64,000 bases of DNA from Afipia sp. (GTDB taxonomy: Bacteria; Pseudomonadota; Alphaproteobacteria; Rhizobiales; Xanthobacteraceae). The translations under genes and the position numbers were made by a program. The notes beneath the pieces are model-generated. The model did not search any database. It saw only the letters and a list, made by a program, of their open reading frames with translations, and was not told the DNA's origin. The stretch spans positions 940,950 through 1,004,949 of the forward strand of contig JAFKER010000005.1 of NCBI GenBank assembly GCA_017308595.1, read 5' to 3'. Below, in pieces: positions 8,821 through 16,979 of this stretch; positions within the stretch are counted from its first letter, which is position 1; every line of letters begins with the position of its first letter.

Positions 8821-9759
8821 ATGATCAATCGTCGTACCGCCATTGTGAGCGCTGCTGCACTTGTCTTCTGCGCGACCGCAGCGTCGGCCCAGGACTGGAA
8901 GTCCAAGTACCCGGAATTGACGTTCGCTGTCGTGCCGGCCGAGAACGCATCCGGCGTGACAGAACGCTGGGCGCCGTTCATTTCCTACCTGAGCAAAGAA
9001 CTCGGTGTGAAAGTGAATTTGCGTATCGCCAATGATTATGCTGCCGTGATCGAAGGGCAGCGCAGCGGAGCAATTCATATCGCGAGCTATGGCTCAGCAT
9101 CCTTCGCACGCGCGCGAATGACGGGCGTCAAAACCGAAGCATTCGCCAATGATCGGAATATCGATGGCACCACGGGTTATTATTCGATGTTTTTTGTGCT
9201 TGCCAAGAGCCCGTACAAGACCATCGATGACGTGAAGGGCAAGAATCTTGGTTTGGTCGATCCGAATTCGACATCGGGCAACAACGTGCCAAGGTTCGAG
9301 CTGAACAAGATGCAGATCACCGATGCTGAATCATATTTCAGCAAGGTGGTGTTTACCGGTAGCCATGAAAACGCGCTTCTTGCGCTCGCCCAAGGCACGG
9401 TTGACGTTGCGGCCAATCAATGGACCGCTGACAACGACTCCACATTGTCGCAGATGCTGACGAAGGGGATGCTGAAAAACGCGGACGGTTCGGCGATGAA
9501 GAAGGAAGACTTCCGCATCATCCATAAGTCAGCTCCGATCCTGAACGGACCTTACGCCGTTCTGACGGATATGCCTGCAGATATGAAGGCCGGAATCGAA
9601 AAGGCATTCTTCGAAGCTCCTGTAAAGGACAAGGCGGCTTTTGACCGTCTGTCCGATGGGCAGAAGAAGGACTTTCATCCTGCCACGACGAAGGATTGGG
9701 ACGGCATGATCGAGTTGATCAAGTTCGTCGACAGCCTTCGCAAGAAGAAGGCTTCCTGA
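8821..9759 (+). CDS. phnD: Phosphonate ABC transporter substrate-binding protein PhnD
   Basis: The 312-residue protein begins with a clear Sec signal peptide (MINRRT, then a hydrophobic core, cleavage probably after ASA near residue 21). The mature part has the PhnD family pattern: TFAVVPAENASG near the N-terminus, IASYGSASFARAR, and the GLVDPNSTSGNNVPRF segment whose Ser/Thr residues bind the phosphonate oxygens in homologues. It delivers phosphonates in the periplasm to the two PhnE permeases. It lies 42 bp after phnC, with GAGAGGA before the start. A strong hairpin follows the stop. Confidence 0.92.
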   Translation: MINRRTAIVSAAALVFCATAASAQDWKSKYPELTFAVVPAENASGVTERWAPFISYLSKELGVKVNLRIANDYAAVIEGQRSGAIHIASYGSASFARARMTGVKTEAFANDRNIDGTTGYYSMFFVLAKSPYKTIDDVKGKNLGLVDPNSTSGNNVPRFELNKMQITDAESYFSKVVFTGSHENALLALAQGTVDVAANQWTADNDSTLSQMLTKGMLKNADGSAMKKEDFRIIHKSAPILNGPYAVLTDMPADMKAGIEKAFFEAPVKDKAAFDRLSDGQKKDFHPATTKDWDGMIELIKFVDSLRKKKAS

Positions 9760-9766
9760 TCGAACG

Positions 9767-9796
9767 AAGGGCCGGATGATTTCCCGTCCGGCCCTT
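9767..9796 (+). other. Intercistronic hairpin between phnD and phnE1
   Basis: AAGGGCCGGA (9767-9776) and TCCGGCCCTT (9787-9796) form a perfect 10-bp stem with a 10-nt loop. No T-run follows, so it is more likely an mRNA-stabilising or partial-attenuation element than a full terminator. Binding-protein genes are often followed by such structures, which raise their transcript level over the permease genes. Confidence 0.6.
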
Positions 9797-9818
9797 TCTC
9801 CATGACCAGGGCCCTCAA

Positions 9819-10703
9819 TTGACAACAAGCCTTTCCAGCTACCCGCCTCAGCAGATTTCCGCGCTCGAAGCAGTTTACAATGCAGCGGTGTCCCGCAGGC
9901 GTCTTCGCTTCGCTGCGGGCCTTGTCGTATTTGTCGCGTTATTGTTTCTGGCTGGGCTTGGTGCGGAAGTCGCGCCGAAAACCTTTGTCGAGAAGATTGG
10001 AAATTTCTCCGGGTATTTCGACCGGATCCTGAATCTCGATACTGGCCAGCGTGTCTGGACCGATCCCGCCGAATGGTTCTGGGGCTGGCAAAAGTGGCTG
10101 AAGCTACTGGCCGAGACGTTGCTGCTCAGCTATGTCGGGACCACAATCGGCGCCGTCGGTGCCTTCGGCATGAGTTTCTTTGCGGCCGCAAATTTATCGC
10201 CGCATCCGGCGGTGCGATTCATTACCCGCAGGTTGCTGGAGTTTTGCCGAACGGTTCCCAGCATCGTCTTTGCATTGATCTTCGTGATTGCATTCGGCCT
10301 CGGCCCTATGGCCGGCGTCCTCGCCATCGCCATTCATTCGATAGGGGCGCTTGGCAAGCTTTACTCAGAGCAGGCTGAAAACATCGATATGAAGCCGCTG
10401 GAAGGCGTCCGGTCGACCGGCGCAAGCTGGCTGTCGTCGATCCGCTTTGCGGTATTGCCGCAGGTGATGCCGGGTTTTGCCAGCTATACGTTGCTGCGGT
10501 TCGAGATCAACGTACGCGAAGCGTCGGTCATGGGGTTTGTCGGCGCAGGCGGCATAGGGCAGGAACTCGTGGTTGCGGTTCGTAAGTTCTTCTATTCGGA
10601 TGTCAGCGCTATCCTCTTGATGATTATCGTCACGGTTTTTGTCATCGACATTTGTACCGGATGGTTGCGCGGGCGATTGTTTGGGGCAGAACATCGCTCA
10701 TGA
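9819..10703 (+). CDS. phnE: Phosphonate ABC transporter permease PhnE (first copy)
   Basis: This 294-residue inner-membrane permease belongs to the PhnE family and carries the binding-protein-dependent transport inner-membrane domain, including the loop EGVRSTGASWLSSIRF that contacts PhnC. FCRTVPSIVFALIF and GFVGAGGIGQELVVAV are typical. The start is TTG at 9819, since the ATG at 9802 runs into a stop within seven codons. A TTG start would lower its translation. It overlaps the second permease gene by 4 bp. Confidence 0.88.
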   Translation: MTTSLSSYPPQQISALEAVYNAAVSRRRLRFAAGLVVFVALLFLAGLGAEVAPKTFVEKIGNFSGYFDRILNLDTGQRVWTDPAEWFWGWQKWLKLLAETLLLSYVGTTIGAVGAFGMSFFAAANLSPHPAVRFITRRLLEFCRTVPSIVFALIFVIAFGLGPMAGVLAIAIHSIGALGKLYSEQAENIDMKPLEGVRSTGASWLSSIRFAVLPQVMPGFASYTLLRFEINVREASVMGFVGAGGIGQELVVAVRKFFYSDVSAILLMIIVTVFVIDICTGWLRGRLFGAEHRS

Positions 10704-11551
10704 CACAGCCGATACGCAATCCGGGCCAGTTGGTGGCACAGTATCCCGAGCTGTTTCAGGCCGCGCATACCGCGCGGATAAGAACCGTTGCACTCGGTGT
10801 GGCAGCATTTGCGTTGTTCCTGTTTGGCTGCTGGTATCTCGACTTTTCGCTTGACCGGCTTTTGACGGGGCTTCGTAAGCTCGGCTGGTTTGTCACGCTG
10901 ATGATCCCCCCAGATCCCGGAACGTCATTTTCGACCTATCTGGTTGCAATGGGCGAGACGCTGTCGATTGCCTTTCTCGGCACGTTGCTGGCTGCGCTGC
11001 TTGCGTTGCCGGTCAGTCTTCTGGCGGCGCGGAATGTCATTCCGTCTGTTTTTCTTCGGTTTCCCGTGCGCCGGTTTCTGGATTCGATCCGCGGCATCGA
11101 TACTCTTATCTGGGCGCTCGTGTGGATCAACGTGGTTGGGCTTGGGCCGTTCGCCGGAGTGCTTGCCATCGCGACATCCGATTTCGGTGCGTTCGGAAAG
11201 TTATTCTCGGAAGCCATCGAAGGCGCCGATCGGAAACAGGTTGAGGGCATCCGGGCATCCGGAGGCAGTAAGCTGCATGAAATCCGTTTCGGGTTGATGC
11301 CGCAGGTATTGCCGGTACTCGCGGGTCAAATTCTCTATTTCATTGAATCCAACACGCGCTCGGCGACCATTATCGGTATCGTTGGCGCGGGCGGAATTGG
11401 CCTGCAACTGGCCGAGCAGATTCGCGTGCTGGAATGGCAGAAGGTTTCGACGCTGATCCTGATGATCCTTGTCGCTGTTGCCGTGATCGATTTCATTTCA
11501 AACAGGCTGCGTTTCGCGATTATTGGCCGGGCGGGCGAAGCGCGAGTTTGA
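10700..11551 (+). CDS. phnE: Phosphonate ABC transporter permease PhnE (second copy)
   Basis: From ATG 10700, which overlaps the stop of the first copy as ATGA, the protein has 283 residues. It is a second PhnE-type permease with RGIDTLIWALVWINVVGLGPFAGVLA and the coupling loop EGIRASGGSKLHEIRF. Two different PhnE proteins in one operon would form a heterodimeric channel, as seen in several rhizobia. A GGGGCAG precedes the start. The frame is open for 16 more codons upstream inside phnE1. It converges on phnF with 9 bp between stops. Confidence 0.9.
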   Translation: MTQPIRNPGQLVAQYPELFQAAHTARIRTVALGVAAFALFLFGCWYLDFSLDRLLTGLRKLGWFVTLMIPPDPGTSFSTYLVAMGETLSIAFLGTLLAALLALPVSLLAARNVIPSVFLRFPVRRFLDSIRGIDTLIWALVWINVVGLGPFAGVLAIATSDFGAFGKLFSEAIEGADRKQVEGIRASGGSKLHEIRFGLMPQVLPVLAGQILYFIESNTRSATIIGIVGAGGIGLQLAEQIRVLEWQKVSTLILMILVAVAVIDFISNRLRFAIIGRAGEARV

Positions 11552-11560
11552 ACTCGGCAG

Positions 11561-12292
11561 CTATTGGTTTTCGATCAAGAATTGGACCCGTTCCGCGGCA
11601 AAGCGGGAGCGTGAAGTGAGGAGCGGCTTGCCATCCGGTTCGGCATCCAGGCTGTCGACCACCAGCACGGGGCGCCCCAGCGCGAGGTCCAGTCTTGCGG
11701 CATCGCCGGCTTCTGCTATGGACGCCGTGACCTTGGTCCATTCGCGCCGGTAGTCCTTCACGCCGAAACGTACGAGCAGTTTGGTGGTCGAACGCAGCTT
11801 TTCGTAGATTTTCGCTCCATCGGGAAACCGATCTGCGCTCATCCACTTTGTTCCGACACAAACCGGAACTCGATCTGCCGTTCGCAGTGCGTCGATACGC
11901 AGTAATGGAGCGCCAGCCTTGAGAGCCAGACGCCTCGCGAGGTCGGGCGATGCATCTTCAATGGACGAATGCAGCAGCTTGCCGTCAGCTTCCTGACCGC
12001 CAGCACCGATAATTTCCGAAAACCGAGTGCGTGACCGGAGCGGGTAGGAGATGCGGGGCGCTTCGACATAGGTGCCACTGCCGCGTTCGGCGCGGACCAA
12101 TCCGCGCTCCGCCAAGGCCGCGAGCGCCCGTCGGACGGTGTGGCGGTTGACGCGATGGACTTCCGCGATCTCAAGCTCTCCCGGGAGTCGGGTATCGCGT
12201 GGATAAGTTCCGTCCGCGATCGCCTGTTCGATGGAATCCGCAACACGTCGCCAAAGTGCCACGCCGTTGTTTGGTGGCTCGGTCAGACTCAT
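11561..12292 (-). CDS. phnF: GntR/HutC-family repressor PhnF
   Basis: The 243-residue protein has an N-terminal winged helix of the GntR family (residues about 10-75, with the recognition region NRHTVRRALAALAERGLV) and a C-terminal UTRA ligand-binding domain, the HutC-subfamily build of PhnF. It should bind DNA as a dimer and repress phn genes until a phosphonate-related ligand binds. It is transcribed away from phnG, and a perfect 10-bp inverted repeat lies between them, the expected operator placement for autoregulation and control of the C-P lyase operon. Confidence 0.88.
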   Translation of the reverse strand: MSLTEPPNNGVALWRRVADSIEQAIADGTYPRDTRLPGELEIAEVHRVNRHTVRRALAALAERGLVRAERGSGTYVEAPRISYPLRSRTRFSEIIGAGGQEADGKLLHSSIEDASPDLARRLALKAGAPLLRIDALRTADRVPVCVGTKWMSADRFPDGAKIYEKLRSTTKLLVRFGVKDYRREWTKVTASIAEAGDAARLDLALGRPVLVVDSLDAEPDGKPLLTSRSRFAAERVQFLIENQ

Positions 12293-12346
12293 GGCTGTTG
12301 CAGCTTTCGCTGTGCGCTCACTTCGACGGCTGTGAAAATCATACCG

Positions 12347-12364
12347 ATGTCACCGGTTTGTCAT
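12347..12364 (+). promoter_or_regulatory. Candidate PhoB box upstream of phnG
   Basis: ATGTCAC and TTGTCAT are spaced by CGGT, giving the 18-bp, 7-4-7 PhoB box with TGTCA kept in both halves. It lies 14 bp upstream of the likely PhnF operator and about 58 bp before phnG, the right place to activate the C-P lyase operon under phosphate limitation. Confidence 0.7.
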
Positions 12365-12378
12365 GGCGCTGCGTTACG

Positions 12379-12404
12379 AAGTTGTCTAATAGCATAGACA
12401 ACTT
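12379..12404 (+). promoter_or_regulatory. Likely PhnF operator (perfect inverted repeat)
   Basis: AAGTTGTCTA and TAGACAACTT form a perfect inverted repeat with 10-bp arms and a 6-nt centre. It lies between the divergent phnF and phnG genes and downstream of the PhoB box, so bound repressor would cover the probable -10/start region of the phnG promoter. GntR/HutC proteins bind palindromes with GTCTA/TAGAC-like halves, which fits. Confidence 0.72.
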
Positions 12405-12422
12405 GGAATCAGCAAGCCGAAC

Positions 12423-12884
12423 ATGACTCAATCCCAGCCAGACCCATTGCAGGCCCGCCGCCGTGAAGCCATGTCGGTGCTGGCGAATACTCCGGTGGAG
12501 CGCATCGCGGCCTGCCTGGAAGCAGTCGGGATTCCATCTCATGAACTCGTCCGTCAGCCTGAAAATGGGCTTGTGATGATCCGTGGCCGGATTGGGGGCG
12601 ACGGCGCACCATTCAATCTCGGAGAAGCGAGCGTGTCGCGCGCGGCAATCCGGTTGCCATCCGGGGAGATCGGCTTTGGCTATGTGCTGGGGCGCGACAG
12701 CCAGAAAGCGGAGCTGATCGCGCTGTGCGATGCGCTTATTCAGAATGATGCTCTGGCGATTACGGTTGAGCAGAAGATTGTCGCCCCCTTACGGGGGGAG
12801 CTTGAAGCGGCGCGTGCAAAGCGTGCTGCCGAGACTGCGGCGACGCGAGTGGATTTCTACACTCTGGTCAGAAGTGAGGGTTGA
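12423..12884 (+). CDS. phnG: C-P lyase core subunit PhnG
   Basis: This 153-residue protein matches PhnG, part of the PhnGHIJ core complex. With PhnI, PhnG and PhnH it supports transfer of the phosphonate to ATP with release of adenine, giving ribose 1-phosphonate 5-triphosphate. Family features include the N-terminal RRREAMSVLANT and the GEASVSRAAIRL segment. It is the first gene of the phnGHIJKLMN operon and overlaps phnH. A second in-frame ATG lies at residue 17. Confidence 0.92.
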   Translation: MTQSQPDPLQARRREAMSVLANTPVERIAACLEAVGIPSHELVRQPENGLVMIRGRIGGDGAPFNLGEASVSRAAIRLPSGEIGFGYVLGRDSQKAELIALCDALIQNDALAITVEQKIVAPLRGELEAARAKRAAETAATRVDFYTLVRSEG

Positions 12885-13501
12885 TGATGTCATTTCATGC
12901 CGACATCCAGTCCGGATCGAGGTTTCCCGAGTCCGTTCTCGCGTCTCAATCGGTATTCCGCGATGTTATGAATGCGATGTCGCGCCCCGGTTCAATTCAG
13001 ACCATTGGACCGACAGCGGATGCGCCTATGCCTCTGATGCCATCAACGGCGGCAGTGGCTCTTGCTCTTTTCGATCACGACACAGCCATCTGGGCAGATG
13101 TGAAATTCGATGGAACATCTGAAATTGTGAACTGGCTGCGGTTTCAGACCGGTGCGCCCCTTACAGCGGACGCTTCTCGCGCAGCTTTTGCGCTTGTCAG
13201 TAATGGTTCTGTTTTACCGGCTTTCGATTGCTTTGCTCAGGGCACGCCGGAATATCCGGATCGCTCCACGACACTGATCGTGCAGGTTGAAACGCTGACA
13301 GACGGTCCTGAGCTGATACTGAGCGGGCCTGGTATTCGTGGTGTAACATCGTTGCGAGCGGGATCATTGCCGCCTGACTTTGCGGAGCGAATGCTCGCAA
13401 ATCGCTCGCTATTTCCTCAGGGCATCGATCTCTTGCTGGTTTGCGGGGCGCAACTCGTCGCTCTGCCGCGCACCGTTCACATCACCGCGAAGGAAGCTTA
13501 A
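12884..13501 (+). CDS. phnH: C-P lyase core subunit PhnH
   Basis: PhnH of 205 residues, counting from ATG 12884 that overlaps the phnG stop (TGATG); a second ATG follows directly and a TTG precedes it. The family segment FRDVMNAMSRPGSI is near residue 28. PhnH is a PLP-transferase-like fold without the cofactor that binds in the PhnGHIJ core. The alternative adjacent starts change the N-terminus by only one residue. Confidence 0.92.
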   Translation: MMSFHADIQSGSRFPESVLASQSVFRDVMNAMSRPGSIQTIGPTADAPMPLMPSTAAVALALFDHDTAIWADVKFDGTSEIVNWLRFQTGAPLTADASRAAFALVSNGSVLPAFDCFAQGTPEYPDRSTTLIVQVETLTDGPELILSGPGIRGVTSLRAGSLPPDFAERMLANRSLFPQGIDLLLVCGAQLVALPRTVHITAKEA

Positions 13502-13503
13502 AC

Positions 13504-14610
13504 ATGTACGTTGCGGTGAAGGGTGGCGAGCGCGCCATTGAAAATGCACACCGGCTTCTGGCGCATGAGCGTCGCGGTGATCCACGGGTGCCAGATCTCT
13601 CGCTGCCGCAAATCTCCGAGCAGCTTTCGCTGGCAGTCGATCGCGTGATGACGGAAGGGTCGTTGTATGACCGCGAGCTTGCTGCGCTTGCCATCAAGCA
13701 GGCGCGGGGCGACATGATCGAAGCGATATTCCTGCTGCGTGCATACCGCGCCACCTTGCCACGGTTCGGTGCGACAGAACCGCTCGACACATCGAAAATG
13801 CGGGCACGCCGCCGCGTTTCGTCCACTTTCAAGGACATACCGGGTGGGCAAATTCTTGGTCCGACTTTCGATTATACGCATCGTTTGCTCGATCCGGCAT
13901 TGATCGAGGACGCGCCAGTATCTGCACCGGCCGAGGGCGAGGTGCATGATCTGTCCATGCCGAGAGTCACCGATATTCTCGGGGCCGATGGGCTGATTGA
14001 GTCTTCCCCCCCGGATGATCCCGGTGGGGAAGTTCGCGATCTTACGCGTGAGCCGCTCAGCTTTCCGGCGGACCGCGACCTGCGGCTGCAAAATCTTGCC
14101 CGGGGCGACGAGGGATTTCTTCTCGCGCTCGGATATTCGACCCAGCGCGGATTTGGTCGAACCCATCCGTTCGCCGGTGAAATCCGCTTCGGCGAAGTCG
14201 AAGCGGAGTTCTTTGCGGAAGACGCCGGTTTTGCGATCCCGCTGGGTGAGATCACGCTGACAGAATGCCAGATGGTGAATCAGTTCAAAGGATCTGAGAC
14301 AGAGGCTCCGTGCTTCACACGTGGTTACGGTCTTGCTTTCGGGCAAAGTGAACGCAAAACCATGTCGATGGCACTGGTCGATCGTTCGCTTCGCGCGCGT
14401 GAACTTGGCGAGGAGGCGCGGGCACCTGCGCAAGACGAAGAGTTCGTCATGTCTCATTCTGACAACGTGCAGGCGACCGGCTTCGTCGAGCATCTCAAGT
14501 TGCCTCATTATGTGGACTTTCAATCGGAACTCGGATTGCTGCGGAAGCTCCGCGCGGAGTTCGAGGGCGACACACCTGACGCCGCTGGGATACGGGAGGC
14601 AGCAGAATGA
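13504..14610 (+). CDS. phnI: C-P lyase nucleosidase subunit PhnI
   Basis: From ATG 13504 the protein has 368 residues and begins MYVAVKGGERAI, the standard PhnI N-terminus. PhnI supplies the nucleosidase activity that exchanges adenine of ATP for phosphonate. Conserved stretches include VSSTFKDIPGGQ, the GYSTQRGFGRTHPFAGE region and HSDNVQATGFVEHLKLPHYVDF near the C-terminus. It begins 2 bp after phnH and overlaps phnJ by 4 bp. A long open frame on the opposite strand is a composition artefact. Confidence 0.94.
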   Translation: MYVAVKGGERAIENAHRLLAHERRGDPRVPDLSLPQISEQLSLAVDRVMTEGSLYDRELAALAIKQARGDMIEAIFLLRAYRATLPRFGATEPLDTSKMRARRRVSSTFKDIPGGQILGPTFDYTHRLLDPALIEDAPVSAPAEGEVHDLSMPRVTDILGADGLIESSPPDDPGGEVRDLTREPLSFPADRDLRLQNLARGDEGFLLALGYSTQRGFGRTHPFAGEIRFGEVEAEFFAEDAGFAIPLGEITLTECQMVNQFKGSETEAPCFTRGYGLAFGQSERKTMSMALVDRSLRARELGEEARAPAQDEEFVMSHSDNVQATGFVEHLKLPHYVDFQSELGLLRKLRAEFEGDTPDAAGIREAAE

Positions 14611-15482
14611 ACGCGCCGACCTACAATTTTGCTTATCTCGACGAGCAGACCAAGCGCATGATTCGCCGCGCGATTCTCAAGGCGATTGCAATCCCGGGCT
14701 ATCAGGTGCCGTTCGCCAGCCGTGAGATGCCCATGCCCTATGGCTGGGGGACCGGCGGCGTGCAGGTCACCGCCGCGATTCTCGGTATAGACGACACGCT
14801 GAAGGTGATTGATCAGGGATCGGATGACACCACCAATGCGATCTCGATCCGCAAGTTCTTTGAAAAGACAGCCGGCGTGAAGACCACGACTGTGACGTCT
14901 GATGCGACCGTGATCCAGACCCGGCACCGCATTCCGGAAACGGCGCTGAACGATAGTCAGGTGTTGGTTTATCAGGTGCCGATCCCTGAGCCGCTGCGCT
15001 TTCTCGAGCCGCGTGAAACTGAAACGCGCCGTATGCATGCGCTTGGCGAGTATGGCTTGATGCTCGTCAAGCTCTACGAGGACATCGCGCGCCACGGTCA
15101 CATTGCCACGACATACGCCTATCCGGTGAAGGTCAACGAGCGCTATGTGATGGATCCGTCGCCAACCCCGAAATTCGACAATCCGAAGATGGATAACTGT
15201 GCGGCGCTGCAACTGTTTGGCGCGGGTCGGGAAAAGCGAATTTATGCGATTCCTCCATATACCAAAGTGGTATCGCTTGATTTCGAGGATCACCCGTTTG
15301 AGACGTATCGCTTTGAAGCGCCATGTGCGTTGTGCGGTTCAAATAGCTCCTATCTCGATGAAGTGGTTGTCGATGATAAAGGCGGGCGGATGTTTGTCTG
15401 CTCCGATACCGACTATTGCGAAACGCGCCGGGCGGACGGACATCAAGGCGCCGGCTTCGTCGCGGATCATCGGGTGGCCTGA
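14607..15482 (+). CDS. phnJ: Radical SAM C-P lyase PhnJ
   Basis: PhnJ (291 residues) cleaves the carbon-phosphorus bond of ribose 1-phosphonate 5-phosphate by radical chemistry, giving the 1,2-cyclic phosphate and an alkane. The catalytic cysteines are all present: Cys240, Cys243 and Cys265 as cluster ligands and Cys271 as the thiyl radical residue, in the same spacing as Cys241/244/266/272 of the E. coli enzyme. GYQVPFASREMPMPYGWGTG is the typical N-terminal segment. It overlaps both neighbours (4 bp with phnI, 1 bp with phnK). Confidence 0.96.
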   Translation: MNAPTYNFAYLDEQTKRMIRRAILKAIAIPGYQVPFASREMPMPYGWGTGGVQVTAAILGIDDTLKVIDQGSDDTTNAISIRKFFEKTAGVKTTTVTSDATVIQTRHRIPETALNDSQVLVYQVPIPEPLRFLEPRETETRRMHALGEYGLMLVKLYEDIARHGHIATTYAYPVKVNERYVMDPSPTPKFDNPKMDNCAALQLFGAGREKRIYAIPPYTKVVSLDFEDHPFETYRFEAPCALCGSNSSYLDEVVVDDKGGRMFVCSDTDYCETRRADGHQGAGFVADHRVA

Positions 15483-16264
15483 TGCAGGACATTGATCAGC
15501 CGATTCTGATTTGCGAAAACCTGAGCAAGTCTTACGGGCGGCTTTTGGCCTGCCGGAATGTTTCTTTTGAGCTTTATCCCGGCGAGGTGCTGGCGATCGT
15601 TGGCGAATCCGGTTCGGGAAAATCGACCTTGCTGCAAATGCTGTCCACGCAACTCAAGCCGAGCCGTGGCCGCGTATCGTATCGGATGCGCGATGGGGTG
15701 ACGCGTGATCTCGCGAGTATCGGCGAGGCAGAGCGGCGTTTTTTGTTCCGTACCGACTGGGGCTTCGTGCACCAGGATCCGGCAAACGGATTGCGGATGG
15801 CGGTGTCGGCCGGAGCCAATGTCGGAGAGCGGCTGATGGCGGTGGGGTGGAACCACTATGGCCGAATTCGCGATACCGCATCGACATGGCTGGAGCGCGT
15901 AGAGATTTCCACGGACCGCATCGACGATGCGCCGAAGACCTACTCCGGCGGTATGCGTCAGAGGTTACAGATTGCGCGAAATCTTGTCACCGAGCCACGC
16001 CTTGTATTTATGGACGAGCCGACTGGTGGACTTGACGTGTCGGTGCAGGCGCGGTTGCTCGATCTGGTGCGTAGCCTTGTGACCGAACTCGGGTTGGCAG
16101 TGATTATCGTGACCCATGATCTTGCCGTGGCGCGGCTCCTGTCACATCGGGTTATGGTGATGAAAGGCGGTGAGGTGATCGAAACCGGGTTAACCGATCA
16201 GGTGCTTGACGACCCGCATCAGCCTTATACGCAACTTCTCGTTTCCTCGATCCTGCCAGCGTGA
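15482..16264 (+). CDS. phnK: C-P lyase ABC-type ATPase subunit PhnK
   Basis: This 260-residue ABC ATPase has Walker A GESGSGKST, signature YSGGMRQRLQIARNL and Walker B LVFMDEPTGGLDV. It resembles dipeptide-transporter ATPases, but in C-P lyase it docks on PhnJ and, with PhnL, drives opening of the core complex rather than transport. The ATG at 15482 overlaps the phnJ stop (TGATG). Confidence 0.93.
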   Translation: MQDIDQPILICENLSKSYGRLLACRNVSFELYPGEVLAIVGESGSGKSTLLQMLSTQLKPSRGRVSYRMRDGVTRDLASIGEAERRFLFRTDWGFVHQDPANGLRMAVSAGANVGERLMAVGWNHYGRIRDTASTWLERVEISTDRIDDAPKTYSGGMRQRLQIARNLVTEPRLVFMDEPTGGLDVSVQARLLDLVRSLVTELGLAVIIVTHDLAVARLLSHRVMVMKGGEVIETGLTDQVLDDPHQPYTQLLVSSILPA

Positions 16265-16271
16265 GAATCCT

Positions 16272-16970
16272 ATGTCTCCTATGATCGTCATCACAGGCGC
16301 CGCGAAAACCTTCACCATGCATCTGCAGAACGGTGTGCGGCTTCCGGTGGTGTCCGGCGTTTCGATGCATGTCAATGCCGGAGAGTGCGTTGTGCTGGCG
16401 GGACCATCAGGCGCCGGGAAATCATCAATTCTCAAGATGATCTTCGGAAACTACCGCTGCGATCAAGGGCACATTGCAGTCCAACATGGCGGCGAGATGG
16501 TCGACATCGCAACAGCACAGCCCCGCGAGGTACTGCGCGTCCGCAGGCAGACCATCGGTTATGTCAGCCAGTTTCTGCGTGCCGTGCCGCGCGTCCCTGC
16601 GCTGGACGTAGTGGCGGAGCCGTTGATCGCAAACGGCATGCCTCGCGAAGATGCACGAGCGCAGGCCGGATCGTTCCTGCATCGCCTGAACATCGCCGAA
16701 AAGCTGTGGTCCTTGCCGCCGTCGACGTTCTCAGGCGGCGAGCAGCAGCGCGTGAATATTGCGCGCGGCTTTATCTCGGACATGCCGATCCTGCTGCTCG
16801 ACGAACCGACGGCATCGCTGGATGCTGCCAATCGCAAGATCGTGGTTGAATTGGTCGCAGAAAAGAAAAAGCGCGGCGGAGCCATGGTGGCTGTCGTTCA
16901 TGACGATGATGTTCGCAACCTGATCGCCGATCGGGTGGTCGACGTTACGTCATTCGCCGCCGCTGCATAA
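16272..16970 (+). CDS. phnL: C-P lyase ABC-type ATPase subunit PhnL
   Basis: The 232-residue ABC ATPase carries Walker A GPSGAGKSS, the signature FSGGEQQRVNIARGF and Walker B ILLLDEPTASLD. PhnL pairs with PhnK on the C-P lyase core in structural studies of E. coli. The N-terminus MIVITGAAKTFTMHLQNG fits the family. The start at ATG 16272 lies 7 bp after phnK; longer in-frame starts would overlap phnK heavily. Confidence 0.93.
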   Translation: MSPMIVITGAAKTFTMHLQNGVRLPVVSGVSMHVNAGECVVLAGPSGAGKSSILKMIFGNYRCDQGHIAVQHGGEMVDIATAQPREVLRVRRQTIGYVSQFLRAVPRVPALDVVAEPLIANGMPREDARAQAGSFLHRLNIAEKLWSLPPSTFSGGEQQRVNIARGFISDMPILLLDEPTASLDAANRKIVVELVAEKKKRGGAMVAVVHDDDVRNLIADRVVDVTSFAAAA

Positions 16971-16979
16971 GAGGAAACA

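Noticed and set aside
13498-14523. 341-codon minus-strand frame opposite phnI
   Set aside because: It lies wholly antisense to a certain PhnI gene, with composition typical of G+C-driven shadow frames.
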